Shown in pieces: positions 25,841-35,217 of a stretch of 45,376 nt of DNA. The notes under the pieces are model-generated. The model had not been told where the DNA came from, searched no databases, and saw only the letters and a program-made list of their open reading frames with translations. Origin of the DNA: TH1177 sp042138015 (lineage in GTDB: Archaea; Thermoproteota; Nitrososphaeria; Nitrososphaerales; Nitrososphaeraceae); NCBI GenBank assembly GCA_042138015.1, contig JBHIVA010000014.1, forward strand, positions 1-45,376, written 5' to 3'. How positions within the stretch are numbered: the stretch's first letter is position 1; each line of letters begins with the position of its first letter. The position numbers and the translations under genes were made by a program.

Positions 25841-28231
25841 TTAAAAAACATCTGGATTTTTCAAGTTATGCATTAATATAAGATCTTTTTTGAATTCAGT
25901 TAATTCTTCTGGCACTGAAATAGATATAGGGTCTTTTAAAGAATTTTTTTTACCAGTATTTGGATTGATAGATTCTTTTTTCCTATTCCATACATAGGAA
26001 TTAAACTCAATTATTCTTTTAGTATAATCCTCAAAATTCTTGAAATTATCTGTAGGGACAGGTTTTCGTTCAAAGTGAATGCTTTTTGTAGAATATAGTT
26101 CCTTCCATAACGCGTCTGTAATAAAAGGACAAATTGGTGCAAGTAATAACAATATAGTTGAAAAACATCTGTGCAATGTATATAGAGCAGAATTTTGAGA
26201 TTGTAGATCAGAATTATCATAAACTCTATTTTTGACCATTTCTATATAATGAGCAGCAAATATATTCCAAGTAAAATCTCGTATTTGGTTGGATGGGATA
26301 AAGAAATTATATAACTCATATCCCTTTGAACAATTTTTTACAAGTTTGAATAACTCTGATAGTATCCATTTATCTGTAGATAAAAGATTCAGTTCATTGG
26401 ATTTATTGAGATACTTTAAACTTTCGGAAAAAGATGAAAGAAATCTTCCTATATTCCATAATTTAGATAAAAATTTTTGAGCATTAGCTATGCTTTGTTC
26501 AGAGCATCTAAAATCTTGTCCCAAATTTGTTTCACTCGCTGACCAAAATCTAAAGGTATCAGCCCCATATTGTTGTATTATAGGGAAAGGATCTATCACA
26601 TTTCCTTTACTCTTACTCATTTTTTTACCTCTTTCATCCACTCCATATCCCATGATCCAAACATTATTCCAAGGTAGTGAGCCTGTAAGTTGATAACATC
26701 TAAGCATCGTATAATACAGCCATGTTCTGATAATATCTTTCGCTTGAGGTCTTATTGTGGTTGGATATATATTGTCGTAAAAATTAGTATCGGATAAATA
26801 TTTAGAAATAAACAAAGGGGTTATACTAGAATCCATCCAAGTATCAAACGTTTTTTCTTCTCCAGTAAAATCGTTTGATCCACATTTTAAACAATTTCTG
26901 AAAGGTGGTCTCTCTTTCCATGGTTGATAATATTTACCAGGAGTAGGAATATTGGGTTCCTGACAATTATTGCAAAACCATACTGGAACTTCAGTGCCAT
27001 AGAATCTCCTTCTTGAAATGGGCCAATCTATAGATATTGTATTAAGCCAATTATCTAATATCTGTTTATGTACTTCTGGATAAAAGGATATGTTTTCAGA
27101 AAGATCCTTAAGAATAGGTACAAATGCCAATTGTTTCAAATAGTAATCATGCATTGGGATTATCTCTATTGGAGTTTTACTTCTCTCACAAAGTGGAGTT
27201 CTGTGAACTACCTGTTCTAGCTTCTCTACGAATCCACCCTGTCTTAAATCGTTAACTATGTTTTCTTGTGCTTGTTTAATTTTTTGATTATGATATTTTC
27301 CTGCTTCATTTGTAGTACGACCATTTTGATCAAATGATACTATTTCGTCTAACTTGAGATCTCTGAAAACTTGAACATCGTTATGATCACCATAACTACA
27401 GACCATTAATGCACCAGTTCCGAATTCAGGTTTTGCCGAATGATGTGGTAGAATAGGAACGGACCTATCAAAAAGAGGTAATATTGCTCTTTTTTCGTGT
27501 ATTCCAAAATATCGTTCATCCTTAGGGTTAACTATTATGGCTTGACAAGAAAATAACAATTCTGGTCTAGTTGAAGCGATTATTATCTTTTCACTGCTAT
27601 TTTCAATGTTAAATTTTATATAAACAAGATTTGTTAAAAAATCTTCGTAAATTATTTCTGCATCCGCGATAGTAGTGCCACAATCTATACAATAATTATT
27701 AGGTCTATTAGAAATGTAAATTAGGCCTTTTTTCCATAAATCGATAAATGTTTGTTGGGTAAGTGATCTAAATCCAATCGAGTCTGTTCTATAATAGTCC
27801 TTAAAATTGGCACTAATTCCGAGATTTTTCATAATAGAAATCATCTCTGATTCAAGATCATCTAGGGCAGATTTACATAAATCTAAAAATTGTTCCCTTT
27901 CCATTTGTTTCATTCTAACTTTGTATTTTCTCTCTGTATAAATTTCGACTGGAAGACCGTTTCGATCTATTCCAATTGGAAACATAACACTATTTCCATA
28001 CATTCTCGCCGTCCTCGCTATCATATCAATCTGTGCATAATGGGCTGCTGCTCCAATATGCCAAGGTCTTCCTGATGGATAAGGAGGAGGGGTATCTATT
28101 ACAAATATATGTTTATTATTATCATTATTTTTATCTAAATTAAAATTATAAATCTCTTCTTCATCCCAAGACTTTAAAATTATTGATTCAAGTGTATGAT
28201 TCCAGGATTTGGAAGTTATCTTTGGTTCCAT
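25841..28231 (-). CDS. valS: Valine-tRNA ligase
   Basis: A class Ia aminoacyl-tRNA synthetase of 796 residues. The HIGH-type motif is PSGRPWHIGAAAH (58-61), the KMSKS motif is GKKMSKSKGN (near residue 538), and the editing domain (CP1) is present, with zinc-type cysteine pairs at NYCIDCG and WFCNNC/RNCLKCG. The block MFPIGIDRNGLPVEIYTE is typical of archaeal ValRS. The anticodon-binding helical domain is complete and there is no long C-terminal coiled coil, as expected for archaeal forms. Confidence 0.95.
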   Translation of the reverse strand: MEPKITSKSWNHTLESIILKSWDEEEIYNFNLDKNNDNNKHIFVIDTPPPYPSGRPWHIGAAAHYAQIDMIARTARMYGNSVMFPIGIDRNGLPVEIYTERKYKVRMKQMEREQFLDLCKSALDDLESEMISIMKNLGISANFKDYYRTDSIGFRSLTQQTFIDLWKKGLIYISNRPNNYCIDCGTTIADAEIIYEDFLTNLVYIKFNIENSSEKIIIASTRPELLFSCQAIIVNPKDERYFGIHEKRAILPLFDRSVPILPHHSAKPEFGTGALMVCSYGDHNDVQVFRDLKLDEIVSFDQNGRTTNEAGKYHNQKIKQAQENIVNDLRQGGFVEKLEQVVHRTPLCERSKTPIEIIPMHDYYLKQLAFVPILKDLSENISFYPEVHKQILDNWLNTISIDWPISRRRFYGTEVPVWFCNNCQEPNIPTPGKYYQPWKERPPFRNCLKCGSNDFTGEEKTFDTWMDSSITPLFISKYLSDTNFYDNIYPTTIRPQAKDIIRTWLYYTMLRCYQLTGSLPWNNVWIMGYGVDERGKKMSKSKGNVIDPFPIIQQYGADTFRFWSASETNLGQDFRCSEQSIANAQKFLSKLWNIGRFLSSFSESLKYLNKSNELNLLSTDKWILSELFKLVKNCSKGYELYNFFIPSNQIRDFTWNIFAAHYIEMVKNRVYDNSDLQSQNSALYTLHRCFSTILLLLAPICPFITDALWKELYSTKSIHFERKPVPTDNFKNFEDYTKRIIEFNSYVWNRKKESINPNTGKKNSLKDPISISVPEELTEFKKDLILMHNLKNPDVF

Positions 28232-28389
28232 TTCTGTATTTTAGACAATGTTTTAATGTGGTTATTAACGTTGATATTAACATCAGGAAATAAATCTTTT
28301 ATTACATAAATCCTTGGATCTTAATAGGATTAGTTTTATTTATCGATAATCAAAATCACCATTATAGAATGAGAAAAATCCTAAATATT

Positions 28390-29205
28390 TTATTCTAGTT
28401 TAGCTAGAAGATGTGCACCTTTGTTCACACCTTCATAAATATAAACTCCTAAAGCATCAATATTATCTGGCATATGTGGAGAGAGAATACGAATAATTTC
28501 CTTTGAAAGATTCTCTACTGTTGCCTCATCAGGTAAAAGATATACAGTAGATTTTGGTAATTGAAGACTAAAAAATCCCTTTGGTCCATTGAACTGGACG
28601 AAGTAATACACATCGTCTTCTCTAAGCAAATACCGTTTATTTATAAAAAATTTATGATCGAATTCACCTATTGCTTCTTTAATGAGTTTCTTCGCTTCGC
28701 TGAAATCCATTACTAAGCCATTATTCATACTACCAATAATCTCAACCATCACGGTAGAAGTATGACCATGAAGTATAGAACATTTTTTTACTAAAGGCAG
28801 AATATGAGCATAATCGAAGGATAAAGATGGATCTTCTATAAAAATAGATCCGATTTGACAATCTTTCGATTCGAATAGGAACAGTGAATCGAATTCAGTA
28901 ATTTTGCCTGCATATCTTGAAGATCCAATTCCAACCAGATCTATATCTGGTAATGAATTTCTTATTTGTTTAAAATTTGCTAAATCTTTATCAGATTCAA
29001 TGATTTGTAGGTATTTATTATTACCAATTTTAAAATCAATTATCTGTGTAGTCTTTTTATCTGGCATTAAAATTTTTACATCAATCTCGTAATCTGTTCC
29101 TAGAAAAGTAAATAAATTTGATATGGAAAGCTTAGTTCTATTTGTAATACATACTCCATTGTGATTAAGATATTTTATACTACTTTCAACGAGATTTCTA
29201 GTCAT
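28390..29205 (-). CDS. QueD/PTPS-family enzyme with an extra N-terminal domain
   Basis: A 271-residue protein. Residues about 118-271 form a 6-pyruvoyl/6-carboxy-tetrahydropterin synthase: zinc ligands His134, His146 and His148 (FDYAHILP, CSILHGHT), the CxxxHGH form with Cys142, the Asp183-His184 pair (EFDHKFFI), and Glu258 in VYIYEGVNKGAH. The CxxxHGH spacing is that of QueD, which makes the 7-deazaguanine precursor for archaeosine or queuosine. Residues 1-115 are an additional domain that I do not recognise; it has the order Asp42...DFK (57-59), loosely like a PD-(D/E)XK core. Family members are usually 120-150 residues, so the fusion is notable. Confidence 0.8.
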   Translation of the reverse strand: MTRNLVESSIKYLNHNGVCITNRTKLSISNLFTFLGTDYEIDVKILMPDKKTTQIIDFKIGNNKYLQIIESDKDLANFKQIRNSLPDIDLVGIGSSRYAGKITEFDSLFLFESKDCQIGSIFIEDPSLSFDYAHILPLVKKCSILHGHTSTVMVEIIGSMNNGLVMDFSEAKKLIKEAIGEFDHKFFINKRYLLREDDVYYFVQFNGPKGFFSLQLPKSTVYLLPDEATVENLSKEIIRILSPHMPDNIDALGVYIYEGVNKGAHLLAKLE

Positions 29206-29333
29206 TTTCTGATTTACTTAAATCAAAAGATTTTATATATAAAAATCTTTAACGCGATATACCAGTATATAAAATTATAAATAGATATATCATTTAATCA
29301 TTTAATAATCGTTTTAAATATTAATTATTGGAT

Positions 29334-29358
29334 TTATCAATTTAAGTTATCAATTTAA
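29334..29358. repeat. Tandem 12-bp direct repeat upstream of the AsnB-like gene
   Basis: TTATCAATTTAA occurs twice (29334-29345 and 29347-29358) with one base between. It lies in the shared region between the divergent QueD-like and AsnB-like genes. A nearby CATTTAAT doublet (29291-29306) adds to the repeat content. It may be an operator or replication slippage. Confidence 0.4.
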
Positions 29359-29420
29359 AATCAAATGTGAATTAGAAGATAATCTATTAAATAAATTAGA
29401 TCTCTTATCCTATCATAGAA

Positions 29421-30215
29421 TTGTTTGAGATAACTAGCCGACTTTTACATGCCATAAAGTGCAGTTTAGAGAATGATACAAAGTTTGCTATTGCATTTTC
29501 TGGAGGTTTAGATAGTTCCTTACTTGCAAAAGTTGCAGATGATAATTATAATGATGTTACTCTAATATCTGTAGGTTTTCCTAATTCACATGACATAAAA
29601 TTTTCAAAAATCGTTGCAGAAAAAATGGATATAAATCATTTAACATATGAAATAAAGATTGTAGAATTTTATAAAATATTAAAAAAAATTCTTTTAACTA
29701 TTCCATGTAATAATATTTCTCATATTGAAAACTGTTTAGCTTTTTATTTTATCTCATTATTAGCTTCATCAAACGGATTTAAACTTCTTCTAACGGCAAA
29801 CGGATTTGATGAACTTTTCTGTGGATATGATCGATTTAGACAAGTTTTTTCAAAAGGAGAGGTAGAGATAAATAGACTTATGGATGAAAAAATTGAAAAT
29901 GAATTAACACTTTTTGAGGAAATTAATAATGTAATGAGCGAATTCGACATTATTATCCGACAGCCATTTTTAGGACAAGACTTCATTAACTTTGCTAAAA
30001 AAATTCCAATAGACAAAAAGATCAAAGGTAATGATGATTTTCTTAGAAAACATATATTGAGAGAGGTTGCTATGTCTCTAAACGTTCCTATGGAAGCAGC
30101 TTTAAAACCAAAGAAGGCTTTACAATATGGATCTATGATCCACAAAAATCTTATAAAAATTTTAAACAAAGATATCGAAGTCCAAAAAATACTTTTAACT
30201 AAGATCAGTCATTAG
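29421..30215 (+). CDS. Asparagine-synthase-like ATP pyrophosphatase without glutaminase domain
   Basis: A 264-residue protein covering only the synthetase half of AsnB. The PP-loop is AIAFSGGLDSSLLAK (SGGLDSS, 27-33) and the second conserved block is ANGFDELFCGYDRFR (the AsnB SGxGxDELFGGY motif, with changes). The C-terminal DDFLRKHILREVAM...PKKALQYGS matches the AsnB end. AsnB is about 500-600 residues with an N-terminal Ntn glutaminase; here the protein starts straight at the synthetase, so it would need free ammonia or another partner. It may not make asparagine at all. The start is TTG. It is divergent from the QueD-like gene. Confidence 0.8.
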   Translation: MFEITSRLLHAIKCSLENDTKFAIAFSGGLDSSLLAKVADDNYNDVTLISVGFPNSHDIKFSKIVAEKMDINHLTYEIKIVEFYKILKKILLTIPCNNISHIENCLAFYFISLLASSNGFKLLLTANGFDELFCGYDRFRQVFSKGEVEINRLMDEKIENELTLFEEINNVMSEFDIIIRQPFLGQDFINFAKKIPIDKKIKGNDDFLRKHILREVAMSLNVPMEAALKPKKALQYGSMIHKNLIKILNKDIEVQKILLTKISH

Positions 30216-30274
30216 AATATTGATCTCAAAGATTTAGATTGAATAACTGTGAAAAAAATAAGAGTCGGATTACC

Positions 30275-30288
30275 TATATATTTATAAA
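30275..30288 (+). promoter_or_regulatory. TATA box for the broken gene at 30309
   Basis: TATATATTTATAAA lies 21-34 bases before the ATG at 30309. A promoter thus remains although the gene behind it is frameshifted. Confidence 0.5.
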
Positions 30289-30308
30289 ACAATCTATATC
30301 CAGGTGAT

Positions 30309-30939
30309 ATGTCTAAAACAGATTATTTAAAATCTTATGTTTTTTGTTTTTCAGTGATTATTTTGTTTCCACCATTAAGTCCTATACACTTTATTAATCC
30401 TGATGATATGAAATGGATTTATTGGATCGAACCTACACGGAAATTATCCTTTCAATATCCGGATTCTACAGAATGGAAAACCAGTATAAACAACAATAGT
30501 ACCCATAAGGAAGTTTATTATTTTCAACTATCTCATTAGATGATTATGGTAATGTTCACATTTCTATGAAAATTATTCCATTTGATATCATAAACAGATA
30601 CAAAGTTTTGGATTTTAATTTTGCAATACCATCCAAAGATTCATTAAATCCAGAGATTTTGGTGGATTTGTTTGAAAACTATGCAAAAAATAATCTTCCA
30701 AATTTTTCTGTATTTGAAAAACATTCTGATAAGTATACTTTAAATGGAAACATGGCATATGAATTTTAACCAGGCACTCATTTGGACCAGGGAATACGAC
30801 AGGAATGTTAACTTTATATTCTGTAGATAATGAGAATAACGATATCATAGAATTCAAATATATTTTTGATCCTAATTCCTTTATCGCTTATCTACCTATT
30901 GCAGAAAAAATATTAAATTCAATCAGAATAAATAATTAA
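30309..30939 (+). pseudogene. Frameshifted PsbP-like secreted protein gene
   Basis: Three consecutive pieces in different frames read as one protein. Piece one (from ATG 30309) has an export signal, then MKWIYWIEPTRKLSFQYPDS, and breaks near 30510. Piece two continues as LLFSTISLDDYGNVHISMKI, on through NPEILVDLFENYAKNN, to GNMAYEF near 30768. Piece three resumes as SFGPGNTTGMLTLYSVDNEN and ends AEKILNSIRINN with TAA at 30937-30939. Together these give the order seen in thaumarchaeal PsbP-like proteins of about 200 residues (F.YP..W, then a strand-rich core, then YLP....ILNSI). Each frame break is a clean shift, so decay looks recent, unless it is a sequencing error in AT runs. Confidence 0.7.
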
Positions 30940-31046
30940 TTGTCTTTTCGAATAAGTGAATAAGTATTTTTATTAAAAAACCCTAATTGAATAGATATTT
31001 TTTAATATTTTTGATATTGATAAAATAATGATAATGGTATTATTTA

Positions 31047-32408
31047 TTATTTAGACCTAGAAATTTGATTACCGACTATTGAGGAAACATTTTCGATTAT
31101 TTTTATACCCGATGCGAAATGATTCTCTGGAGTAAATAGATAATTCAATTCGTTTACAGTAAAATAATTAGAAAGTACTGAATCATCTTTAATAGCATCA
31201 AGAAAATGTAAATCTTTATCTCTAGCCTCAAATGCTAATCTCTGAATATTTCTGTATGCTTCTATTCTGGGAACTCCTTTTTTTACCAACGATTCTAATA
31301 CAAATTCTGCAAAAATCTGTCCTTTTGTAATGTCAAGATTGGATCTGATCTGTTCTTTCTTTACCAATAATCCAGACATAACATTTATCATCGTATTTAG
31401 CATCTCTTCAAGCAAAATTACACCCATTGGTATAGTAAATCTTTCATTCGCAGAATTGGACAGGTCTCGTTCATGCCATAATGAAATATTTTCCATTGCT
31501 ACATTCACTAGAGAGCGTAATAATTTTGCTAAAGATGAAACTCTTTCACTTTTTATTGGGTTTCTCTTCACTGGAACTGCACTACTTCCCATTTGACCTG
31601 GTTTAAATTGTTCTGCGACTTCATCGATTTCTGTTCTCTGTAAATTTCTTATTTCAATGGCAATCTTATCTAGAGAAGTGCCAATTAATGACAGGAGAAA
31701 TTGTACTTCTGCTAAGCGCTCTCTAGGGATGACTTGAGTTGCTGCATCTACTGGAAATAAATTCAAGAGAGAAGAAACCTGACTTTGGATTTCTATAGCC
31801 TTATCTCCCATTAAAGAGCCAGTTCCTACAACCCCTAACGTTTTACAAAGTAAAAATCTTTTTTTTCCCTCTCGTATTCTTTCCAAATGTTTTATCATCT
31901 CCGTAGCCCATACGGCAAACTTTAGGCCAAAAGGAATAATGCTTGCATGTTGACCATGAGTTCTCCCTACTGCAGGTAAATTTTTAAATTCTTCAGCCTT
32001 TTTTGATAAAATAACGGCTAATTCGCTAATTTTACATTCCAGTATATCAAATGAATCTCTTAGTTGCATTGAAAGAGTAGTATCAACTATATCGTTACTT
32101 GTTAAACCGAAATGAACCCATGGTTTAGCTTCTACTGAGCATTCTTCACTAAGTGCCTGAACGAATGAAGCCATATCATGATCTGTAGTGGATTCAAGTT
32201 CTTTAATTCTAGATAATGTAATTTTTCCTGATTTTGCATGTAAATTTATCTCATCCGATGCTGTTTTTGGTATTAATCCCTGGTTTGATTGTGCAGAGGC
32301 TACTGTAGCCTCGAACTCTAGAATATATTCCAATCTTTTTTCCTCATCAAAGATCTTTCTTATTTTCTTACTACCATATCTTCCAGAATCTATAGGCAGA
32401 ATCCCCAT
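31047..32408 (-). CDS. purB: Adenylosuccinate lyase
   Basis: A 453-residue enzyme acting twice in purine synthesis (SAICAR to AICAR, and adenylosuccinate to AMP). Catalytic blocks are STTDHDMASFV, VGRTHGQHASIIPFG and the flexible signature loop GQMGSSAVPVKRNPIKSE, where the usual GSSxMPxKxNP has Val for Met. The N-terminal DSGRYGSKKIRKIFDEEKRL is typical. It ends a same-strand group downstream of the CitE-like gene (75-base gap). Confidence 0.95.
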   Translation of the reverse strand: MGILPIDSGRYGSKKIRKIFDEEKRLEYILEFEATVASAQSNQGLIPKTASDEINLHAKSGKITLSRIKELESTTDHDMASFVQALSEECSVEAKPWVHFGLTSNDIVDTTLSMQLRDSFDILECKISELAVILSKKAEEFKNLPAVGRTHGQHASIIPFGLKFAVWATEMIKHLERIREGKKRFLLCKTLGVVGTGSLMGDKAIEIQSQVSSLLNLFPVDAATQVIPRERLAEVQFLLSLIGTSLDKIAIEIRNLQRTEIDEVAEQFKPGQMGSSAVPVKRNPIKSERVSSLAKLLRSLVNVAMENISLWHERDLSNSANERFTIPMGVILLEEMLNTMINVMSGLLVKKEQIRSNLDITKGQIFAEFVLESLVKKGVPRIEAYRNIQRLAFEARDKDLHFLDAIKDDSVLSNYFTVNELNYLFTPENHFASGIKIIENVSSIVGNQISRSK

Positions 32409-32483
32409 ATACTTCTAATATTGATTTTAATAAGAAAATAAACCTTGTTGGAAGATAGGTTTAATAATATATACTGTAAAATA

Positions 32484-33389
32484 TTAGATTTTTTCACTTT
32501 TTTCTAAAGACTCAAGTATAAGTTTGGCTTGCTTAAAGTGTACAGCGTCAATCATTTTACCTTCCATCTTAAATGCACCTCGTTTATCACCTTTATCTTC
32601 AATATGTTCTAAAATAGATATAACTTTCTTAGCCCAGTCTATCTCATTTTTTGATGGCACGAATACGTCATGTACTGATTGTATGTGGTTGGGATGTATA
32701 ATGGTTTTTCCTGAATAACCCAATCTCTTTGCAATTGTTGCATCTTTTATCAGTCCATTAATATCATCTACTTTCTGCCAGATAGAATCTAACGCTGATA
32801 TACCTGCAGCCCTTGCATCTACTGGAATTTTTGCTCTAGCGTAACCATATTCAATTCCGTTTTGTTCTACATAATCTAGTTTCATATCATATAAAAAATC
32901 AAATACCCCAAAAACTAGTGCAATTATCCTAGAATTATAAGAAGCAATAGAATAAGAGTTTACTACTCCCAGAGACGACTCTATTGATGGAATTAACTTT
33001 ATCTTCTTGCCACCTAATTTATTTTCGAGAGTTTCAATCGTTTCAATAATCCTATTCAAGTCTTCTACCTTGTTTACCTTAGGAATTACTATTCCATCCA
33101 ATCCTGGAGAAATAATTGATTTTAAATCATCTTTATAAAATCCTGATTCAAATGAATTTATTCTTACAAAAATTTGCGTATTCTTATTTATCATATCTGC
33201 TTTAGTACATTTTACTTGTGGATCATCAATTTTTGAGAAAGTTTGTAATACCATTTTTCTTGCGGTTTCTTTTTCGTTCTCAGGTACAGAATCTTCCAAA
33301 TCATAGCATATTATATCTGGAGAAAGTGATTTAGATTTATCTAAAAATTTTTTGTTATTTCCAGGTATAAATAATAGTGTTCTAAACAT
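32484..33389 (-). CDS. HpcH/HpaI aldolase family, CitE/malyl-CoA lyase-like
   Basis: A 301-residue TIM-barrel enzyme acting on acyl-CoA or organic-acid substrates. Signatures are RTLLFIPGNNKKFLDKS, DIICYDLEDSVPENEKETAR, the substrate-binding arginine in FVRINSF, and the metal ligands in LIPSIESSLG (Glu) and VFGVFDFLYDM (Asp). The C-terminal GYSGKTIIHPNHIQSVHDVF is also standard. There are no CitF/CitD subunits nearby, so it is not part of a citrate lyase complex. Candidate activities are cleavage of malyl-, citramalyl- or beta-hydroxyacyl-CoA compounds. It lies just after the reductase gene (37-base gap), suggesting a shared pathway. Confidence 0.85.
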   Translation of the reverse strand: MFRTLLFIPGNNKKFLDKSKSLSPDIICYDLEDSVPENEKETARKMVLQTFSKIDDPQVKCTKADMINKNTQIFVRINSFESGFYKDDLKSIISPGLDGIVIPKVNKVEDLNRIIETIETLENKLGGKKIKLIPSIESSLGVVNSYSIASYNSRIIALVFGVFDFLYDMKLDYVEQNGIEYGYARAKIPVDARAAGISALDSIWQKVDDINGLIKDATIAKRLGYSGKTIIHPNHIQSVHDVFVPSKNEIDWAKKVISILEHIEDKGDKRGAFKMEGKMIDAVHFKQAKLILESLEKSEKI

Positions 33390-33426
33390 TACTTACAAAC
33401 TCAGGTAATAAAAATGGAATGAAAAA

Positions 33427-34476
33427 TTATAGGTTTTGTGGTGTAGTTAATATTTTACCAATCTGATCTGCATTAGCCATCATTACATGACCTTTTACCA
33501 TGTCAGAAAATGGCAATTTTGTTGATATTAATGGTTTAATTTTACCTTTTGCTGTCCAATGAATGACTTGTTCTAATTCTGACTTTGTTCCTTGAGTAGA
33601 ACCTAGTAAATTAATACCTTTAAAGAAAAGATATCTTAGATCTATAGTAGAGTCGTATCCAGTAGTGGCTCCAGTGGCTACCAAACTTCCACCCATTTTT
33701 AAGAGTCCTACCTCTTGTGGAAATGTTGATTTTCCGATATGCTCAAGAATTACATCTACTCCTTGTTTATTTGTAATTTGTCTTACTTTTTTATACCAAT
33801 CAGACTCTCTATGATTTACTACCTGATCAGCACCTAACTCTAAACATTTGTCCATCTTTTCTTTATTTCCTGCAGTTGCTATCACATCACAATTGTAGAG
33901 CTTTGCGATTTGGATACCTGCCATACCTACCCCGCTAGTACCGCCCATTACCAAAACTGTTTGTCCTGGTTTAATTTTGACTCTCCCAACCAACATATGC
34001 CATGCTGTCATTCCCACCATAGAAATCGCAGCTGCATCGTCAAATGATAAATTTTCTGGTATCTTTGCAACATTAACCTCCGGCAAATGAGTGTATTGTC
34101 CAAAACCACCCCACAGCGGTCCGGTTTGAAAACCCCATACCAGTCTTTGTGCACAATCATACTCTCGTCCCTCCGTACATAAAGCACATGTTCTACAGCT
34201 CAAATTTGAATGAGAAACAACTCTATCACCTGTTTTAAAGTTAGTTACTTCATCTCCTACCTCTACCACTGTACCTGCTACATCACTTCCTGAGATGTGA
34301 GGAAGTGGTGTTTTTACCGGATCTCCCCAAATTGCCCATAAATCATTATAGTTATAGGCTGCCGATTCGACTTTAATCAAAACTTCATTCGGTTTTATTT
34401 TAGGAGTATCAATATCTTCAATTTTAATTACTTGTGTAGGATCTTTACTATATTCTCTAAAAACTGCTGCTTTCAT
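33427..34476 (-). CDS. Medium-chain dehydrogenase/reductase, crotonyl/acryloyl-CoA reductase-like
   Basis: A 349-residue MDR-superfamily enzyme. The structural zinc lobe is complete (Cys94, 97, 100 and 108 in CRTCALCTEGREYDC). The place of the usual first catalytic-zinc cysteine is occupied by AAYNYNDLWAIWG, as in crotonyl-CoA reductase and acryloyl-CoA reductase, which work without catalytic zinc. The Rossmann motif is MGGTSGVGMAGIQIAK. An enoyl-CoA reductase role is therefore more likely than alcohol oxidation. In the archaeal 3-hydroxypropionate/4-hydroxybutyrate cycle an acryloyl-CoA reductase of this family is needed, but I cannot prove this is it. It lies upstream of the CitE-like gene. 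Confidence 0.82.
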   Translation of the reverse strand: MKAAVFREYSKDPTQVIKIEDIDTPKIKPNEVLIKVESAAYNYNDLWAIWGDPVKTPLPHISGSDVAGTVVEVGDEVTNFKTGDRVVSHSNLSCRTCALCTEGREYDCAQRLVWGFQTGPLWGGFGQYTHLPEVNVAKIPENLSFDDAAAISMVGMTAWHMLVGRVKIKPGQTVLVMGGTSGVGMAGIQIAKLYNCDVIATAGNKEKMDKCLELGADQVVNHRESDWYKKVRQITNKQGVDVILEHIGKSTFPQEVGLLKMGGSLVATGATTGYDSTIDLRYLFFKGINLLGSTQGTKSELEQVIHWTAKGKIKPLISTKLPFSDMVKGHVMMANADQIGKILTTPQNL

Positions 34477-34572
34477 TATTTTGAAATTGCTATGAAGACT
34501 TAATATAGTTAACTAGTAAAATTTTAAAAATAGGTATTATATCTTTAATATGTATTATAAATGATATCCGAT

Positions 34573-35208
34573 TTAATGGTATATTCCTATCTCTTTTAAA
34601 ATATCTCTCCAATTTCCAATTTTAGTCAACGAAAATAAATCTTCCTTGGTATCTATATCAAAAACTAGATTATTATGATACAAATCTTTGATGAATATAT
34701 TTCCACGTTTTGCTTCTAACAAATGATTGCGATAACTATTATTATCATAATGAGTTTTAATAATATTATGAGGCTTACGGAATAGGATATTTGTTCCATC
34801 AAATCTTTTCGATGGACAAATCATAACACATTTTGAAAATTCAGTTGATATTTCACAAAGATGGTCAATATCTTTTGAAGTCATTAGAGGCAAATCTATT
34901 GGAATTACAATACTTCCGTCAACATCTTTACCATCCAAATACGAATCAGCTATTAAAATAGCATTGTTAACCCCTTCGTTACGATCAGTAAGAAAAGTTA
35001 ATTTATCATTACTTATTGTATCTTTTAAATTATCATTATTCGATATAACTACAATATCAGATATTGACGATGATTTATTTAATTTTTTTATAGTTAAATC
35101 AAAAAAATATTTTACAAGAACCATTCTTTGAATGGGATTTAATATAGAAGATAATCTTGACTTTGAATATCTTCCATTTTTTATAGGGACTATTGCTACA
35201 ATCTTCAG
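34573..35208 (-). CDS. cofC: Phospholactate guanylyltransferase CofC, probable CTG start
   Basis: An F420-pathway nucleotidyltransferase that activates 2-phospholactate (or a related phospho-acid) with GTP. Read from CTG at 35208 the protein has 211 residues and begins LKIVAIVPIKNGRYSKSRLS, the essential nucleotide-binding N-terminus (VPxKxxxxxKSRLS). The first ATG in frame (35124) would remove this whole block, and no ATG, GTG or TTG lies between it and the upstream stop. A GGTGA ribosome-binding-like sequence overlaps the cofD stop, nine bases before CTG. Later blocks are IVIPIDLPLMTSKDI and FDGTNILFRKP. It follows cofD by nine bases in an operon. Confidence 0.85.
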   Translation of the reverse strand: MKIVAIVPIKNGRYSKSRLSSILNPIQRMVLVKYFFDLTIKKLNKSSSISDIVVISNNDNLKDTISNDKLTFLTDRNEGVNNAILIADSYLDGKDVDGSIVIPIDLPLMTSKDIDHLCEISTEFSKCVMICPSKRFDGTNILFRKPHNIIKTHYDNNSYRNHLLEAKRGNIFIKDLYHNNLVFDIDTKEDLFSLTKIGNWRDILKEIGIYH

Positions 35209-35217
35209 ATCTCATCT

